A stretch of 58,231 nt of DNA, taken from contig JAFTXO010000038.1 of NCBI GenBank assembly GCA_017461765.1, positions 1-58,231 of the forward strand, given 5' to 3'. Below, one piece after another: positions 38,367 to 47,658 of the stretch. The notes under the pieces are model-generated. The model searched no databases. It saw nothing but the letters and a program-made list of their open reading frames with translations, and was not told the origin of the DNA. The translations under genes and the position numbers were made by a program. Position 1 is the stretch's first letter. Every line of letters begins with the position of its first letter. The DNA is from Clostridia bacterium. GTDB taxonomy: Bacteria > Bacillota > Clostridia > Oscillospirales > CAG-272.

Positions 38367-39510
38367 GTCAATAAAAGGTAAGAAGCTCAATAAGGGTGAA
38401 TGGGCAGAATTCTATGTTATGATGAAACTGCTCGGCGAAGGTAGATTATACACCGCCAATAAACTCCTTCAAAAGAATTATCAGAATTATCTTGATGTCC
38501 TCAGGATAATTCGTCAAGAGTGTGAATCGCAAGTGTTGGAATACATAATCGACGAACCGAACGCTGTCGTAATTGTAAAACCGCAGGACTCCGATACCAT
38601 CTTGGCAACAATGCCAGTTAAGGATTTTAACGATTATGCAAAAATGCTCTTTGACGGCATCAAGGATGTAAAAGGAAGTTCCGTTCCCGCACCCGATCCC
38701 GTATGTGATTTTGCAAAAGTTATATATGTGAGCAAGCCGAAAGCACCTGCCGTTAAAGCATTAAAGAAACAGTTCGGCGGAAAAAACGATATTTTTATTG
38801 AAGTAAGAGACGGACAGACCGCTATCGTTTCCATTATGGGTTTCTCCATCAAATCGAAGTTCGGTCAGAATCCTACGCTCTTTAATGCAGGTTCTTCCTC
38901 ACAGTATCTCTACAGGCTTACCGGTTGTGATGATACTATGATGAACGAATTTAATGCCATCACCGAAAACGGCGGTCGCGGTTGGTCGAAGTGCAAAACA
39001 TACTTAGCCGATCACGGCATTTCGATGGAATTTGCCCGCACTCAAAATCCGATATATAACGATAATCTCTTCTTGGTAAGAGAATCTATGGCAAAGATTA
39101 TGGCTTGGTGTGTCAAAGACCGCTTGATTGATTCTCCCGGTCATTTTGAGGTTATGGAAACCGTTGAGAGAATGATTGCCGCGAATCCGCTCGGTGTTCC
39201 CGGGGCGCGAGTCTATTACGAAAAAGCCATCAAGGATTTCCTTATGGCAGGCTTTACAGGTATGACCGCAGGTAAGGAATGGGACGGCAAGGAGCAAGTG
39301 AACGGTGGATATATCGTCGTTATGGACGATGGCGATGTGATATGCTATCACTCCTCCGACAGAGAATCCTTCCGTGATTACCTCTACAGAAACACGCATT
39401 TTGAATATGTCAGCGCAGATAAATATGTATGGAGCCGTATTATTAAAATTGACGGTGAGTATTATCTCCCCTTGAATCTTTCGGTGCGCTTTAATACTCA
39501 TACACGATGA
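38359..39510 (+). CDS. HpaII-family type II restriction endonuclease
   Basis: This 383-residue protein begins KGKKLNKGEWAEFYVMMKLL and carries LYTANKLLQKN, as in the HpaII restriction enzyme family. The family cuts CCGG, but the site cannot be proven here. It lies between two C5 methyltransferases with overlaps of 8 and 4 bases, so expression is tightly coupled. Intact length. Confidence 0.85.
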   Translation: MVESIKGKKLNKGEWAEFYVMMKLLGEGRLYTANKLLQKNYQNYLDVLRIIRQECESQVLEYIIDEPNAVVIVKPQDSDTILATMPVKDFNDYAKMLFDGIKDVKGSSVPAPDPVCDFAKVIYVSKPKAPAVKALKKQFGGKNDIFIEVRDGQTAIVSIMGFSIKSKFGQNPTLFNAGSSSQYLYRLTGCDDTMMNEFNAITENGGRGWSKCKTYLADHGISMEFARTQNPIYNDNLFLVRESMAKIMAWCVKDRLIDSPGHFEVMETVERMIAANPLGVPGARVYYEKAIKDFLMAGFTGMTAGKEWDGKEQVNGGYIVVMDDGDVICYHSSDRESFRDYLYRNTHFEYVSADKYVWSRIIKIDGEYYLPLNLSVRFNTHTR

Positions 39511-40481
39511 TGATGAAAGTAGGAAGTTTGTTTTCGGGCATCGGCGGGATTGACCTTGGCTTTGAGCAAGCAGGATTTGAGATTGCATGGGCAAACGATA
39601 TGGATGCCTTGGCTTGTAAAACCTACCGCCACAACTTCCCGAACACGCATCTCATAGAAGGTGATGTGCGTGACATTGACCCGCGCTCTCTGCCCGATAT
39701 CGATGTGCTTATCGCAGGTTTTCCGTGTCAGCCGTTCTCGATTATGGGATATCGTAGAGGTTTCAAAGACCCTCGCGGTAATCTGTTCTTTGAGATTTCT
39801 CGTTTCATTGATGTCAAACGACCGAGAGTGGTATTCTTGGAGAACGTTCGCAACCTTATGGAACACGATAACGGCAAGACCTTTCTCGTTATTTATAACA
39901 CCTTGGCACAATTCGGTTATTCCGTCAAGTACAAGGTGATAAATGCGACCGATGTCAACATTCCACAGAACCGTGCACGAATTTTCATCGTGGCATTTCT
40001 CAATATAGAAGATTGTGACCGCTTCACGTTTCCTGAAGCCATCCCCCTTGATGTAACAATTGAGGATATTATCGATCGCAGCGTAAAGCACGATGATATT
40101 TATTATTACGGCTCAGGCAGCCGATATTTTAAGGAGCTTGATACGAAAATTGTCGATAAGACGGGTATTTACAGAATTGATGATAGCGGGGTTGCAACCC
40201 GCAAATGGGATATATGCCCAACATTGAAAGCCAATATGGGAACTTATCCCGACCGCATTCCGATTATCCGTGATGATTTCGGCATTCGCAAGCTCACCCC
40301 TATGGAGTGCCTTGCATTTCAAGGCTATCCCCAAAACTATACTTTCAAGGGCGTTACTCTTGAGAGCGCATATAAGCAATGCGGAAACAGCGTTGTGGCA
40401 CCGGTAATATGCAGAATTGCAGAAAATATCAAAAACGTATTTCAACGAGAGAATACACCTAAAAGAAAAACAAGGAGATAA
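39507..40481 (+). CDS. DNA (cytosine-5-)-methyltransferase, second copy
   Basis: This 324-residue enzyme has VGSLFSGIGGIDLGF, GFPCQPFS with Cys74, LENVRNLM, QNRARIFIVAF and GNSVVAPVICRI. It is intact and clearly diverged from the first copy, not a recent duplicate. Two methylases with one endonuclease may mean separate protection of the two strands, or extra methylation of an overlapping site. Confidence 0.95.
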   Translation: MMMKVGSLFSGIGGIDLGFEQAGFEIAWANDMDALACKTYRHNFPNTHLIEGDVRDIDPRSLPDIDVLIAGFPCQPFSIMGYRRGFKDPRGNLFFEISRFIDVKRPRVVFLENVRNLMEHDNGKTFLVIYNTLAQFGYSVKYKVINATDVNIPQNRARIFIVAFLNIEDCDRFTFPEAIPLDVTIEDIIDRSVKHDDIYYYGSGSRYFKELDTKIVDKTGIYRIDDSGVATRKWDICPTLKANMGTYPDRIPIIRDDFGIRKLTPMECLAFQGYPQNYTFKGVTLESAYKQCGNSVVAPVICRIAENIKNVFQRENTPKRKTRR

Positions 40482-40482
40482 A

Positions 40483-41679
40483 ATGAAAAAATCAACTACA
40501 GATGGATTCTTTGAAACTCAAACAGAAAAATCCTTTGTTAAATCAATCATTGTTACAGAGTTTTTCAAAGTTTATTTTTCTATCATTAACCATGCGGGTT
40601 TCTCTGATGATATATATTATATCGACCTTTTTTCCGGTCCCGGAAAATATAAAGATGGCACATATTCTACACCGTTACTTTTATTGGATACGGTAGCTTC
40701 CTTCAAGGCGGACGATATAAGAAACAAACTTCATTTGATTTTCAATGATGAAAATGAGGAGTTTTATCAATCGCTATGTATAAATATCAGCCAACATCCC
40801 GTTGTCTCTCAATTGAAACATCCTCCGATAATACAGAATCTTCGTGCGTCAGAAGTAAATCTTTCTCAATATTTATCCGGTAAAAAACCAAAGTTTTCGT
40901 TTATCGACCCTTGGGGCTACATTGATGTTTCGGCAGAGCAAATTGGAGAATTAGTTAAAAGTATTGGTTCGGATTGTGTCTTGTTCTTCAACTCCAACCG
41001 GATACTGCAAGACTTGAGCAAGGACTATTCACAAGAGCATATGGGTAAAATATTTGGAGATATGCTCCCCGAGGCTGTCAAAATACAAAAGGATGCTTGT
41101 TTGTCTCAGCCTGCCAAATGTAAACGTTTCGTATCGGTGTTTGCGCAAAATTTGTATAAAACATATTTTGAACCGCTAAGAAGTCAGGGATTTCGTCTGT
41201 TTGTATTGCCGTTCTCCATTGACCAGGATGATGTAGAAAAAACCAGCCATCACATAGTGTTTATATCTAAAAACCATAAAGCGATTTGTGAAATGAAAAA
41301 AATCATGGTTAAACACAGCAATACTAACAGTTCTTCGCTCGGATTTGATAGCAAAGATACGTTTACAATATCAATGTTCAGTCGCTCGGATGATATAGAA
41401 AGCGAATTAAAAACAATTATCTTTGATATGTTTTCATGCGCTCCGCGCTTAAAAGACTCATATCATACCCTCGCGGAATGGTTAGAACATATAGATCGTT
41501 TCCGTATGAGTCAAGCATATGAGGTCACCCCCTATACAGAAGAAGAACTTAAACAGTGCCTTGTGAAATGGGATGCCAACGGAAACGGTTGTATAGATAT
41601 TGAAAAGCCGACAGGCAAAATAAGATCAAGAATTACAAATTCTCGTAGAATTAAATTTAAGGATAATTTTGGTGGTTAA
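40483..41679 (+). CDS. tcmP: Three-Cys-motif partner protein TcmP
   Basis: This 398-residue protein has IYYIDLFSGPGKYKDGTYST, the hallmark near residue 50 of TcmP proteins and similar to a methyltransferase motif I. FSFIDPWGYIDVS follows near residue 135. The start at 40483 is chosen for AAGGAGAT. It lies directly before a DUF5131 (Gp37/Gp68) gene, its known genomic partner. The pair is seen in phages and islands; biochemical function is not established to my knowledge. Confidence 0.88.
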   Translation: MKKSTTDGFFETQTEKSFVKSIIVTEFFKVYFSIINHAGFSDDIYYIDLFSGPGKYKDGTYSTPLLLLDTVASFKADDIRNKLHLIFNDENEEFYQSLCINISQHPVVSQLKHPPIIQNLRASEVNLSQYLSGKKPKFSFIDPWGYIDVSAEQIGELVKSIGSDCVLFFNSNRILQDLSKDYSQEHMGKIFGDMLPEAVKIQKDACLSQPAKCKRFVSVFAQNLYKTYFEPLRSQGFRLFVLPFSIDQDDVEKTSHHIVFISKNHKAICEMKKIMVKHSNTNSSSLGFDSKDTFTISMFSRSDDIESELKTIIFDMFSCAPRLKDSYHTLAEWLEHIDRFRMSQAYEVTPYTEEELKQCLVKWDANGNGCIDIEKPTGKIRSRITNSRRIKFKDNFGG

Positions 41680-41680
41680 T

Positions 41681-42400
41681 ATGGCAGGCAAAACAAAAAT
41701 AGAATGGACAGAATGTTCTTGGAACCCTATTACAGGTTGCACGAAAATATCCGATGGCTGTGCTCACTGCTATGCTGCCACCCTGACCCGCAGATTAGTA
41801 GCGATGCATAATCCAAGATATAAAAACGGATTTAATGTGACAGTACACGAAGATTTAATTGAACTTCCTAAAAAGTGGAAGACCCCCAGAAAAATATTTG
41901 TAAATTCAATGTCAGATATTTTTCATGAAAGCGTTCCCGACGATATTATCCTGCGTATTTTTGCCACTATGAATGCTTGCCCCCAACACATTTTTCAGGT
42001 TCTTACAAAACGTCCAGAGCGATTAGCGCAGTTAAATGACCGAATTAATTGGACACCTAACATATGGATGGGAGTAACCATTGAAAATAATAAGTATTTG
42101 TATAGAGCGGATCTATTACGAAAATGTGACGCAAAATTAAGATTCATTTCAGCGGAACCTTTGATAGGTGAAATAAACGACATTAATCTTGAACAAATAG
42201 ATTGGCTCATAGTAGGTGGCGAATCCGGATCTCAGGCACGTCCTATGGATATTTCATGGGTCAGAACTCTTAGGGATAAAGCTCAAACGGAAAAAGTTGC
42301 ATTTTTCTTCAAACAGTGGGGTGGCACTGTTAAGAAAAAAACAGGACGTGTTCTTGATGGACGGACGCATGATGAGTATCCCAAAAAGAATAATCTCTAA
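41681..42400 (+). CDS. DUF5131 (phage Gp37/Gp68) three-Cys-motif protein
   Basis: This 239-residue protein has TECSWNPITGCTKISDGCAH then CYA, i.e. C20-x6-C27-x2-C30, a divergent radical-SAM-like iron-sulfur motif. Later motifs are SMSDIFHE, QVLTKRPERL, WMGVTIEN and DWLIVGGESGSQARP, all typical of the family. It starts 1 base after tcmP. A SAM-dependent modification made jointly with TcmP is inferred. Confidence 0.9.
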   Translation: MAGKTKIEWTECSWNPITGCTKISDGCAHCYAATLTRRLVAMHNPRYKNGFNVTVHEDLIELPKKWKTPRKIFVNSMSDIFHESVPDDIILRIFATMNACPQHIFQVLTKRPERLAQLNDRINWTPNIWMGVTIENNKYLYRADLLRKCDAKLRFISAEPLIGEINDINLEQIDWLIVGGESGSQARPMDISWVRTLRDKAQTEKVAFFFKQWGGTVKKKTGRVLDGRTHDEYPKKNNL

Positions 42401-42457
42401 TATTGTATTCAACCATATATAATTACTATATACCAACAAGATTAGAGGTGCGATCTT

Positions 42458-43264
42458 ATGAAAATTCTCGATTTAGATATGGATTATTTTATGAAGTCGG
42501 TAGCAACTTTTGTAGACGAATCCATAACTGAACGCTTGCCAGAAATAGATTATGGCGACTGTGTTTGGACGGCGGAAGAAGTGCGTAATTTTCTTGAAAA
42601 CAATCTCGGTTTGTCAAAAGAAAACAAGATAAAAGGTAGGATAGTATCAGGTCATAATGAAGCTCTTTGGCTATGGAAAGAATTAGTTTGCGATGACAAA
42701 TTAACAACGCCGTTTGAAGTTGTCCATGTGGACTCTCACGCTGATTTAGGGTTAGGATATAATTCCTGGACATATATTCTTAATTACCTCTTGTCCTATC
42801 CACCGGAAGAGCGTCCAAGTCATCCTCGATATGTTGACTGTTTTGGTAAAATAAGTGAAGAAGGAATTGGCGATTATCTTCTCTTCGCAATAGCATATCG
42901 TTGGATTTCAAAGATTGTTTATTGCGGAAATCCGTATGGAGAGTGCAATGATTACTTGTGGGATACATTAAAAGATTACAAAGAAAACTATATTAGAAAA
43001 AATCCTGTTGAAAACACTATTCAACTTTTGTATAACCCCGAAATGGATTTTCCTCAATTTAATGATCCTGATTCATTAAAACAAAACTACATTAAGCATA
43101 GTCAAAAAGAACCAGAAGTTCCATTGTTGATTATTCCTACAATAGAAGATGTAAAATTTGACGGAACATTTGATTATGCGGTTATGGCTCAATCTCCCAA
43201 CTATACTCCTGAAAGTGCAGATTTTATTATAAATATTTTTCGTGAATACATCACAGAAATATAA
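42458..43264 (+). CDS. UPF0489 family protein (arginase/deacetylase-like fold)
   Basis: This 268-residue protein opens with ILDLDMDYFM and has VVHVDSHADLGLGY and SGHNEALWLW. The spaced Asp/His metal ligands match UPF0489 (C5orf22-like), related to the ureohydrolase superfamily. AGAGGTGCG precedes the ATG. It sits 57 bases after DUF5131 on the same strand, as part of the defence-like group. Reaction unknown. Confidence 0.8.
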   Translation: MKILDLDMDYFMKSVATFVDESITERLPEIDYGDCVWTAEEVRNFLENNLGLSKENKIKGRIVSGHNEALWLWKELVCDDKLTTPFEVVHVDSHADLGLGYNSWTYILNYLLSYPPEERPSHPRYVDCFGKISEEGIGDYLLFAIAYRWISKIVYCGNPYGECNDYLWDTLKDYKENYIRKNPVENTIQLLYNPEMDFPQFNDPDSLKQNYIKHSQKEPEVPLLIIPTIEDVKFDGTFDYAVMAQSPNYTPESADFIINIFREYITEI

Positions 43265-43293
43265 TCAAGAATATTACCAAAATATCCTATGTT

Positions 43294-43320
43294 CGTTCGC
43301 AAAAAGTTATCTAGACTATT
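43294..43320 (+). repeat. 27-bp direct repeat flanking the kinase gene, left copy
   Basis: TCGTTCGCAAAAAGTTATCT followed by AGACTAT matches the segment at about 45106-45132 with two mismatches. The kinase gene lies exactly between the two copies. Confidence 0.75.
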
Positions 43321-43361
43321 ACTGTCTCTTATAAACGCTGTGCTTGTGTGAGGGGGATTAA

Positions 43362-45086
43362 ATGCCAATCTTCAGTGAATCAGCCGTAGAACTAAACGGC
43401 AAAAAATATATATTGGATTTAAGTAATATCGATACTTCCGGCGGCAACGGCGAGGTATATTTTGCTACAGTTGATGGTGAAGATACCGTTTACGCTATTA
43501 AAATCCTAAAAGAAACCAAAACCGGAGAGAAAAAAGAACGGTTTCTGCGAGAAATTGACTTTTGTAAAGAGGACAGGCACCCCAATATAATTCGAATTAT
43601 TACCCATGGCGAATATAATAAACATTTATATTACGTTATGAAAAAATATCCGAATACATTGAGAACCATAATTGGTGATTCGTCAAACCCTTTACAACGG
43701 ATAAAACAAATTGTTCAATTATGTGAAGCCGTGAAATATCTTCACTCCCAAGGTCATATTCATAGAGATCTCAAACCCGAAAACATATTGGTGGATGATG
43801 AGGGCAATTTGATTGTAGCAGACTTTGGAATTGCTCACTTCAAAGATTCCGCTATTACTCAGCCGAACATTAATATGGCTAATCGGCATTATGCTGCTCC
43901 AGAGCAAAGAATTCTTGGGAATTCTTGCAACATTACTTATGCTTGTGATGTGTACGCTGTGGGGGCGATTATAAACGAGATTTTTACAGGAAATATGCCG
44001 AACGGGACGCACTACAAGTCAATTTCGGATGTGTATCCTTTTTTGGTGGCATTTGATAGGATCGTTTACGAGTGTCTTGTTCAAGACCCGAATATGCGTC
44101 CGGATATTAATGATGTTCTGTTAGAAATCAAATTAACGCTTGATGAATTGGATGAGAATATTGATATTTTGCTGGAAGATATTCTTGCCACTCAAAATGT
44201 AGATATCGACGAGAAAAGCAGGTCAGGAATTGTTGCTGTTGCCAGCGTGGACATTCTTTCGGCTAAATGTATTTTCGAAACCAGGACATTTGAAGAGTTG
44301 GAAAAATATAACTGCAATTTTCACAGTTTTATTTCTTATAATGTGGATAATGAACTGAGAAATCTATATTTTCAAAAACTTGTGCTTGAGTACTGTATGC
44401 GAAAATTTAGATATGAGGCGCATTCATACTTACAGGGAGGTGCTTATACCCCTTTAAATCTAGATAAACCGGAAGAAAAACAGATTTATGATGAATGTAA
44501 AGGGTATTTAGATAAATATCCAGTATCACGGCTTTTCCAAGACATTACTGCAGATATATTGAAAATTTTTTCTTCGTGCTGTGATTATCACTGTCGGGAA
44601 TTATTACGTTCATTCGTGTCTGCGGAAAAACAAGCTGAGAATCTGAACAATTCTCCAATATTGTACATTGTGTATATGTTAAGATCACAGCTATCGTTGG
44701 AGGACGCCAAAACGCTTCCTTTGGGTGAACTTCTTAGTGTAAACTGGCACTCTTCTACATATGAAGTTAATGAGGATGATTCTCTGTATAAGGAATCCGA
44801 TAGTGAAGAGACTCGTATCCTTGAGAAAATGAAAGCAGAATGGGAAATTTCTTTCAGTAAGATTGATTCAAAGCATTATTCTATAAAATTTTCAAAGAAG
44901 AAATATTTTGAGTTCAAATTGAAGGCTTTAGCTATGGCTAAACCACATTATGTATTTGAAGGCGATGTTTTGGATCTTATTCGAATATACAGAGAACACA
45001 ACGGAATTGTAGAACTAATGCCTGTTGATTCTTTTGATATTACAAGCACCATTGCAAAAATACTAGGCATAAGGGACGATTATTAA
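43362..45086 (+). CDS. Serine/threonine protein kinase
   Basis: This 574-residue protein has an N-terminal Hanks-type kinase domain (about 15-270): glycine loop GGNGEVYFA, Lys47 in YAIKILK, catalytic loop HRDLKPEN (Asp136), DFG (154-156) and an APEQ motif. All catalytic residues are present. The C-terminal 300 residues are an alpha-helical region I cannot assign; there is no transmembrane helix or PASTA domain, so it is cytosolic and unlike PrkC. Kinases of this kind occur in anti-phage loci. It is framed by a 27-bp direct repeat. Confidence 0.88.
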   Translation: MPIFSESAVELNGKKYILDLSNIDTSGGNGEVYFATVDGEDTVYAIKILKETKTGEKKERFLREIDFCKEDRHPNIIRIITHGEYNKHLYYVMKKYPNTLRTIIGDSSNPLQRIKQIVQLCEAVKYLHSQGHIHRDLKPENILVDDEGNLIVADFGIAHFKDSAITQPNINMANRHYAAPEQRILGNSCNITYACDVYAVGAIINEIFTGNMPNGTHYKSISDVYPFLVAFDRIVYECLVQDPNMRPDINDVLLEIKLTLDELDENIDILLEDILATQNVDIDEKSRSGIVAVASVDILSAKCIFETRTFEELEKYNCNFHSFISYNVDNELRNLYFQKLVLEYCMRKFRYEAHSYLQGGAYTPLNLDKPEEKQIYDECKGYLDKYPVSRLFQDITADILKIFSSCCDYHCRELLRSFVSAEKQAENLNNSPILYIVYMLRSQLSLEDAKTLPLGELLSVNWHSSTYEVNEDDSLYKESDSEETRILEKMKAEWEISFSKIDSKHYSIKFSKKKYFEFKLKALAMAKPHYVFEGDVLDLIRIYREHNGIVELMPVDSFDITSTIAKILGIRDDY

Positions 45087-45105
45087 CTTTTTCTGTAGCA
45101 TATAA

Positions 45106-45132
45106 AATTTCGTTCACAAAAAGTTATCTGGA
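45106..45132 (+). repeat. 27-bp direct repeat flanking the kinase gene, right copy
   Basis: TCGTTCACAAAAAGTTATCT followed by GGACTAT; see the copy at 43294-43320. Confidence 0.75.
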
Positions 45133-45181
45133 CTATCCACCCGATCTATGGTATAGTGTTGTGCTACAAGGAGGTGCGCAT

Positions 45182-45466
45182 ATGAAAGGTACACTTGAAG
45201 ACCTGTGGCACGGGAATGTAAGTCCCCAAACGGACAGCCGAAACAACACGCCGGAGATGAAGCAATTGATGGAGTATATGGCTCGGCATCACGATGACCT
45301 TCTGAAGTCGATGAACGAAGAGCAGAAGGACATCTTTGAGCGGTTTGATGATTGTTGGAGCGAGTATGCGAGTCTTGCCGAGGAGGCGATATTCGTGTAT
45401 GCGTTTCGGCTGGGAGCGCAGATGATGCTTGATGTTTTGAGCAAGCCCGCTTGTCCGCAGGACTAA
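45182..45466 (+). CDS. Small helical protein (DUF6809-like)
   Basis: This 94-residue acidic protein starts MKGTLEDLWHGNVSP and is helical throughout (MKQLMEYMARHHDDLLKSMN, FVYAFRLGAQMMLDVL). It resembles DUF6809 proteins common in clostridial mobile elements; function unknown. ATG 45182 is chosen for the strong AAGGAGGTG site. It precedes a terminator that separates it from the converging recombinase. Confidence 0.75.
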   Translation: MKGTLEDLWHGNVSPQTDSRNNTPEMKQLMEYMARHHDDLLKSMNEEQKDIFERFDDCWSEYASLAEEAIFVYAFRLGAQMMLDVLSKPACPQD

Positions 45467-45478
45467 CCCTTACAACAA

Positions 45479-45510
45479 TAAAAGGCAGCAAGTTCGATGC
45501 TTGTTGCCTT
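45479..45510 (+). terminator. Terminator between DUF6809-like gene and recombinase
   Basis: AAAAGGCAGCAAG and CTTGTTGCCTTTT form a stem with one G-U pair and a seven-base loop. The symmetric A/T flanks allow bidirectional use. Confidence 0.85.
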
Positions 45511-45525
45511 TTGTCGTATTCGGTG

Positions 45526-47049
45526 TTATTTGAGCGACCGTTTGATATAACTGCGCACGGTGTTTATTGGTATCCCCAGCGTTTCGGCAATTTTAGATTG
45601 CGGCACTCCTTGAGCATAAAGCTCTGCGATCCTCTGGTGGTATTCCTTCCGTATGTTCATATTCGTTTGCCCCAGGGGTGTGTTTCCACAGATGCGATAT
45701 TTATATGTGCTACCGTCAACAAAGTAAAATACGATATGTGCATCTGTTGTAACCACCGCTTTCGTAATCAGAACATTAACGGCGGAGTTGTCAAAGACGA
45801 TATTCTGTGGTTTTATATCCGCTAATGCCGTTAATGCACCCTCTCGGTCATTTAACGGAACGGAAGAGAGCAACTCCGTACACAGCCCCTTAATTTTCCT
45901 ATGCTTCTCATACAAGCGTTGTAAGGCTATGGCGATAGCGGACTTCATTTCTTCGGCGTAAATATGGGTGCAATGGCATTTTGATTTGCCTTGCTTCTTG
46001 GGAAGGCACTCCCACACGTAATTGCGGTAGGTAGTGGAGTGCCACAGTATCATTCCGTACCGACCTCCGCACTCACCGCATACAAGCTTGCCCGACATAG
46101 GATATCTTCTTGTAAGCCTTTGCCCCTCGGGGAGAGAAATTTTCTGAACGGCATCCCAGGTCTCGGGGGCGATGATGGATTCATGGCCGCCTGTTACATA
46201 ATACTGCGGAAGCTCACCCTCGTTGACTTTGCGTTTTTTGGTGCGAAAATCTACCGTGAACTTCTTTTGCAGCCGTGCATCACCTTTATATTTTTCATTC
46301 CCCAGTATGCTTATTATGGTTTTGTTATACCAAGTATCCTTGTTGCCGGGAGAGGGTATATGCATATCCGTCAAGAGTTGAGCAATATGGCTGGGTGCGT
46401 AATACTCAAATGCCAGCATATATATGAACCGAACGATACGAGCCTCTTCTTCGTTTATCACAAATTCGCCTTTTTCGGCACCACGGTCATAGCCGAGAAA
46501 TTGCGCAAACGGTACGGTATAAAAACCGTCGGCAAATTGCTTTCGTTTGCCCCAAGTGACATTATCCGAAATGGATCGACTCTCCTCCTCGGCAAAGGAA
46601 CTCATAAGAGTCAGCATAAATTCGCCCTTGGAGTCGAGAGTATTGATATCCTCCTTCTGAAAGAAGACACCAACACCCTCGGCTTTCAGCTTTCGGATGG
46701 TCATAAGTGCGTCCACGGTATTACGGGCAAAGCGCGAGAGGGACTTGGTAATAATGAGGTCGATCTTTCCGTCAATGGCATCTGCGACCATACGATTGAA
46801 CCCGTCACGATTATGATAGGAAAGACCGGAGATGCCGTCATCCACATAAAGACCTACGAATTCCCATCGTGGGTTCTCCTTGATGTAGGTTTCAAAATAA
46901 TCGGTTTGCGCTTCCAGGCTGTGCTCCTGTTCTTCCTTTTCGGTGGACACACGAGCATAGGCTGCGACTCGCAGCTTTGCCGTAGGAGCTCGACCGAAGT
47001 CCCCAAGTCGGGGAGCGAATTCAACCTGTGTAACCTTTCTCTTCGGCAA
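45526..47049 (-). CDS. Large serine recombinase (site-specific integrase)
   Basis: This 507-residue protein has the resolvase domain with nucleophile Ser in VAAYARVSTEKEEQEHSLEA, then ITKSLSRFARNT and the recombinase domain with QFLGYDRGAEKGEFVINEEE. The zinc ribbon is CGECGGRYG with KCHCTHIYAEE. The C-terminus has a helix-turn-helix, QSKIAETLGIPINTVRSYIK. All domains of transposon/ICE-type large serine recombinases are intact. It may drive movement of the right part or of the whole island. Confidence 0.95.
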   Translation of the reverse strand: MPKRKVTQVEFAPRLGDFGRAPTAKLRVAAYARVSTEKEEQEHSLEAQTDYFETYIKENPRWEFVGLYVDDGISGLSYHNRDGFNRMVADAIDGKIDLIITKSLSRFARNTVDALMTIRKLKAEGVGVFFQKEDINTLDSKGEFMLTLMSSFAEEESRSISDNVTWGKRKQFADGFYTVPFAQFLGYDRGAEKGEFVINEEEARIVRFIYMLAFEYYAPSHIAQLLTDMHIPSPGNKDTWYNKTIISILGNEKYKGDARLQKKFTVDFRTKKRKVNEGELPQYYVTGGHESIIAPETWDAVQKISLPEGQRLTRRYPMSGKLVCGECGGRYGMILWHSTTYRNYVWECLPKKQGKSKCHCTHIYAEEMKSAIAIALQRLYEKHRKIKGLCTELLSSVPLNDREGALTALADIKPQNIVFDNSAVNVLITKAVVTTDAHIVFYFVDGSTYKYRICGNTPLGQTNMNIRKEYHQRIAELYAQGVPQSKIAETLGIPINTVRSYIKRSLK

Positions 47050-47215
47050 TGCTGTTCACCTCCAATTCTCCCACTATCGGCTTGAGCCTGCAGACACACT
47101 CCTTCTTGAGTGCCGAAAGCTCCTCATCCGTGATGATTCCTTTATCGCGCAACGTCATAAAAACGGCTTTTACCAGGCGGTAGTCACGCTCCGCCCGTCC
47201 TTGTTCTTTGTTCAT
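47021..47215 (-). CDS. Small SHOCT-like protein upstream of the recombinase
   Basis: This 64-residue charged protein contains LRDKGIITDEELSALKKECV, resembling a SHOCT-type short helical module. It overlaps the recombinase start by 29 bases and has GGAGGTGAG upstream. Such a small gene commonly precedes serine recombinases in clostridial elements. Possible accessory factor, unproven. Confidence 0.75.
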   Translation of the reverse strand: MNKEQGRAERDYRLVKAVFMTLRDKGIITDEELSALKKECVCRLKPIVGELEVNSIAEEKGYTG

Positions 47216-47345
47216 ACGCTCACCTCCGAGTGCTTGTATATATCGCTCTAAAGGGCGAAAAAGTCAAGAGGTTTTGAGAAAATATATTTTCTTTCCCTTA
47301 AATTAGCGAACTTTCCCTTAAAAACGCCCTTGTATTAAGGGAATG

Positions 47346-47603
47346 AATGCACCATTTGAGCTTTCAACCTCTCATTGTATTAAATAGTGAGGTTGATTTC
47401 AAACATAAGAAAAGGCTCATTAAATAGCACAAAATGGGGTTCAAAAATGCACCATTTGAGTTTTCGACCTCTCGTTGTATTAAATAATGAGGTTAATTTC
47501 AAACATAAGAAAAGGCTCATTAAATAGCACAAAATGGGGTTCAAAAATGCACCATTTGAGTTTTCGACCTCTCGTTGTATTAAATAATGAGGTTAATTTC
47601 AAC
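47346..47603. repeat. 100-bp tandem repeat, 2.6 copies
   Basis: Units start at 47346, 47446 and 47546 with an exact 100-base period (AATGCACCATTTGAG..., then ACCTCT...GAGGTT). Copies 2 and 3 are nearly identical; copy 1 has several substitutions; copy 3 is cut at about 47603 where a terminator begins. Each unit has an ACCTC/GAGGT dyad around TTGTATTAAATA. It lies just beyond the recombinase module. Confidence 0.9.
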
Positions 47604-47608
47604 AAATG

Positions 47609-47636
47609 AAAACAGCACTCACAGAGTGCTGTTTTT
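47609..47636 (+). terminator. Terminator, first of two identical copies
   Basis: AAAACAGCACTC-aca-GAGTGCTGTTTT followed by T. An identical hairpin, with the same ACAAATG lead-in, follows at 47799. Confidence 0.85.
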
Positions 47637-47658
47637 GTTTGTTCACATAAATATAACG

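Noticed and set aside
47346-47603. CRISPR array
   Set aside because: The repeat unit is 100 bases and continuous; there are no unique spacers and no cas genes.
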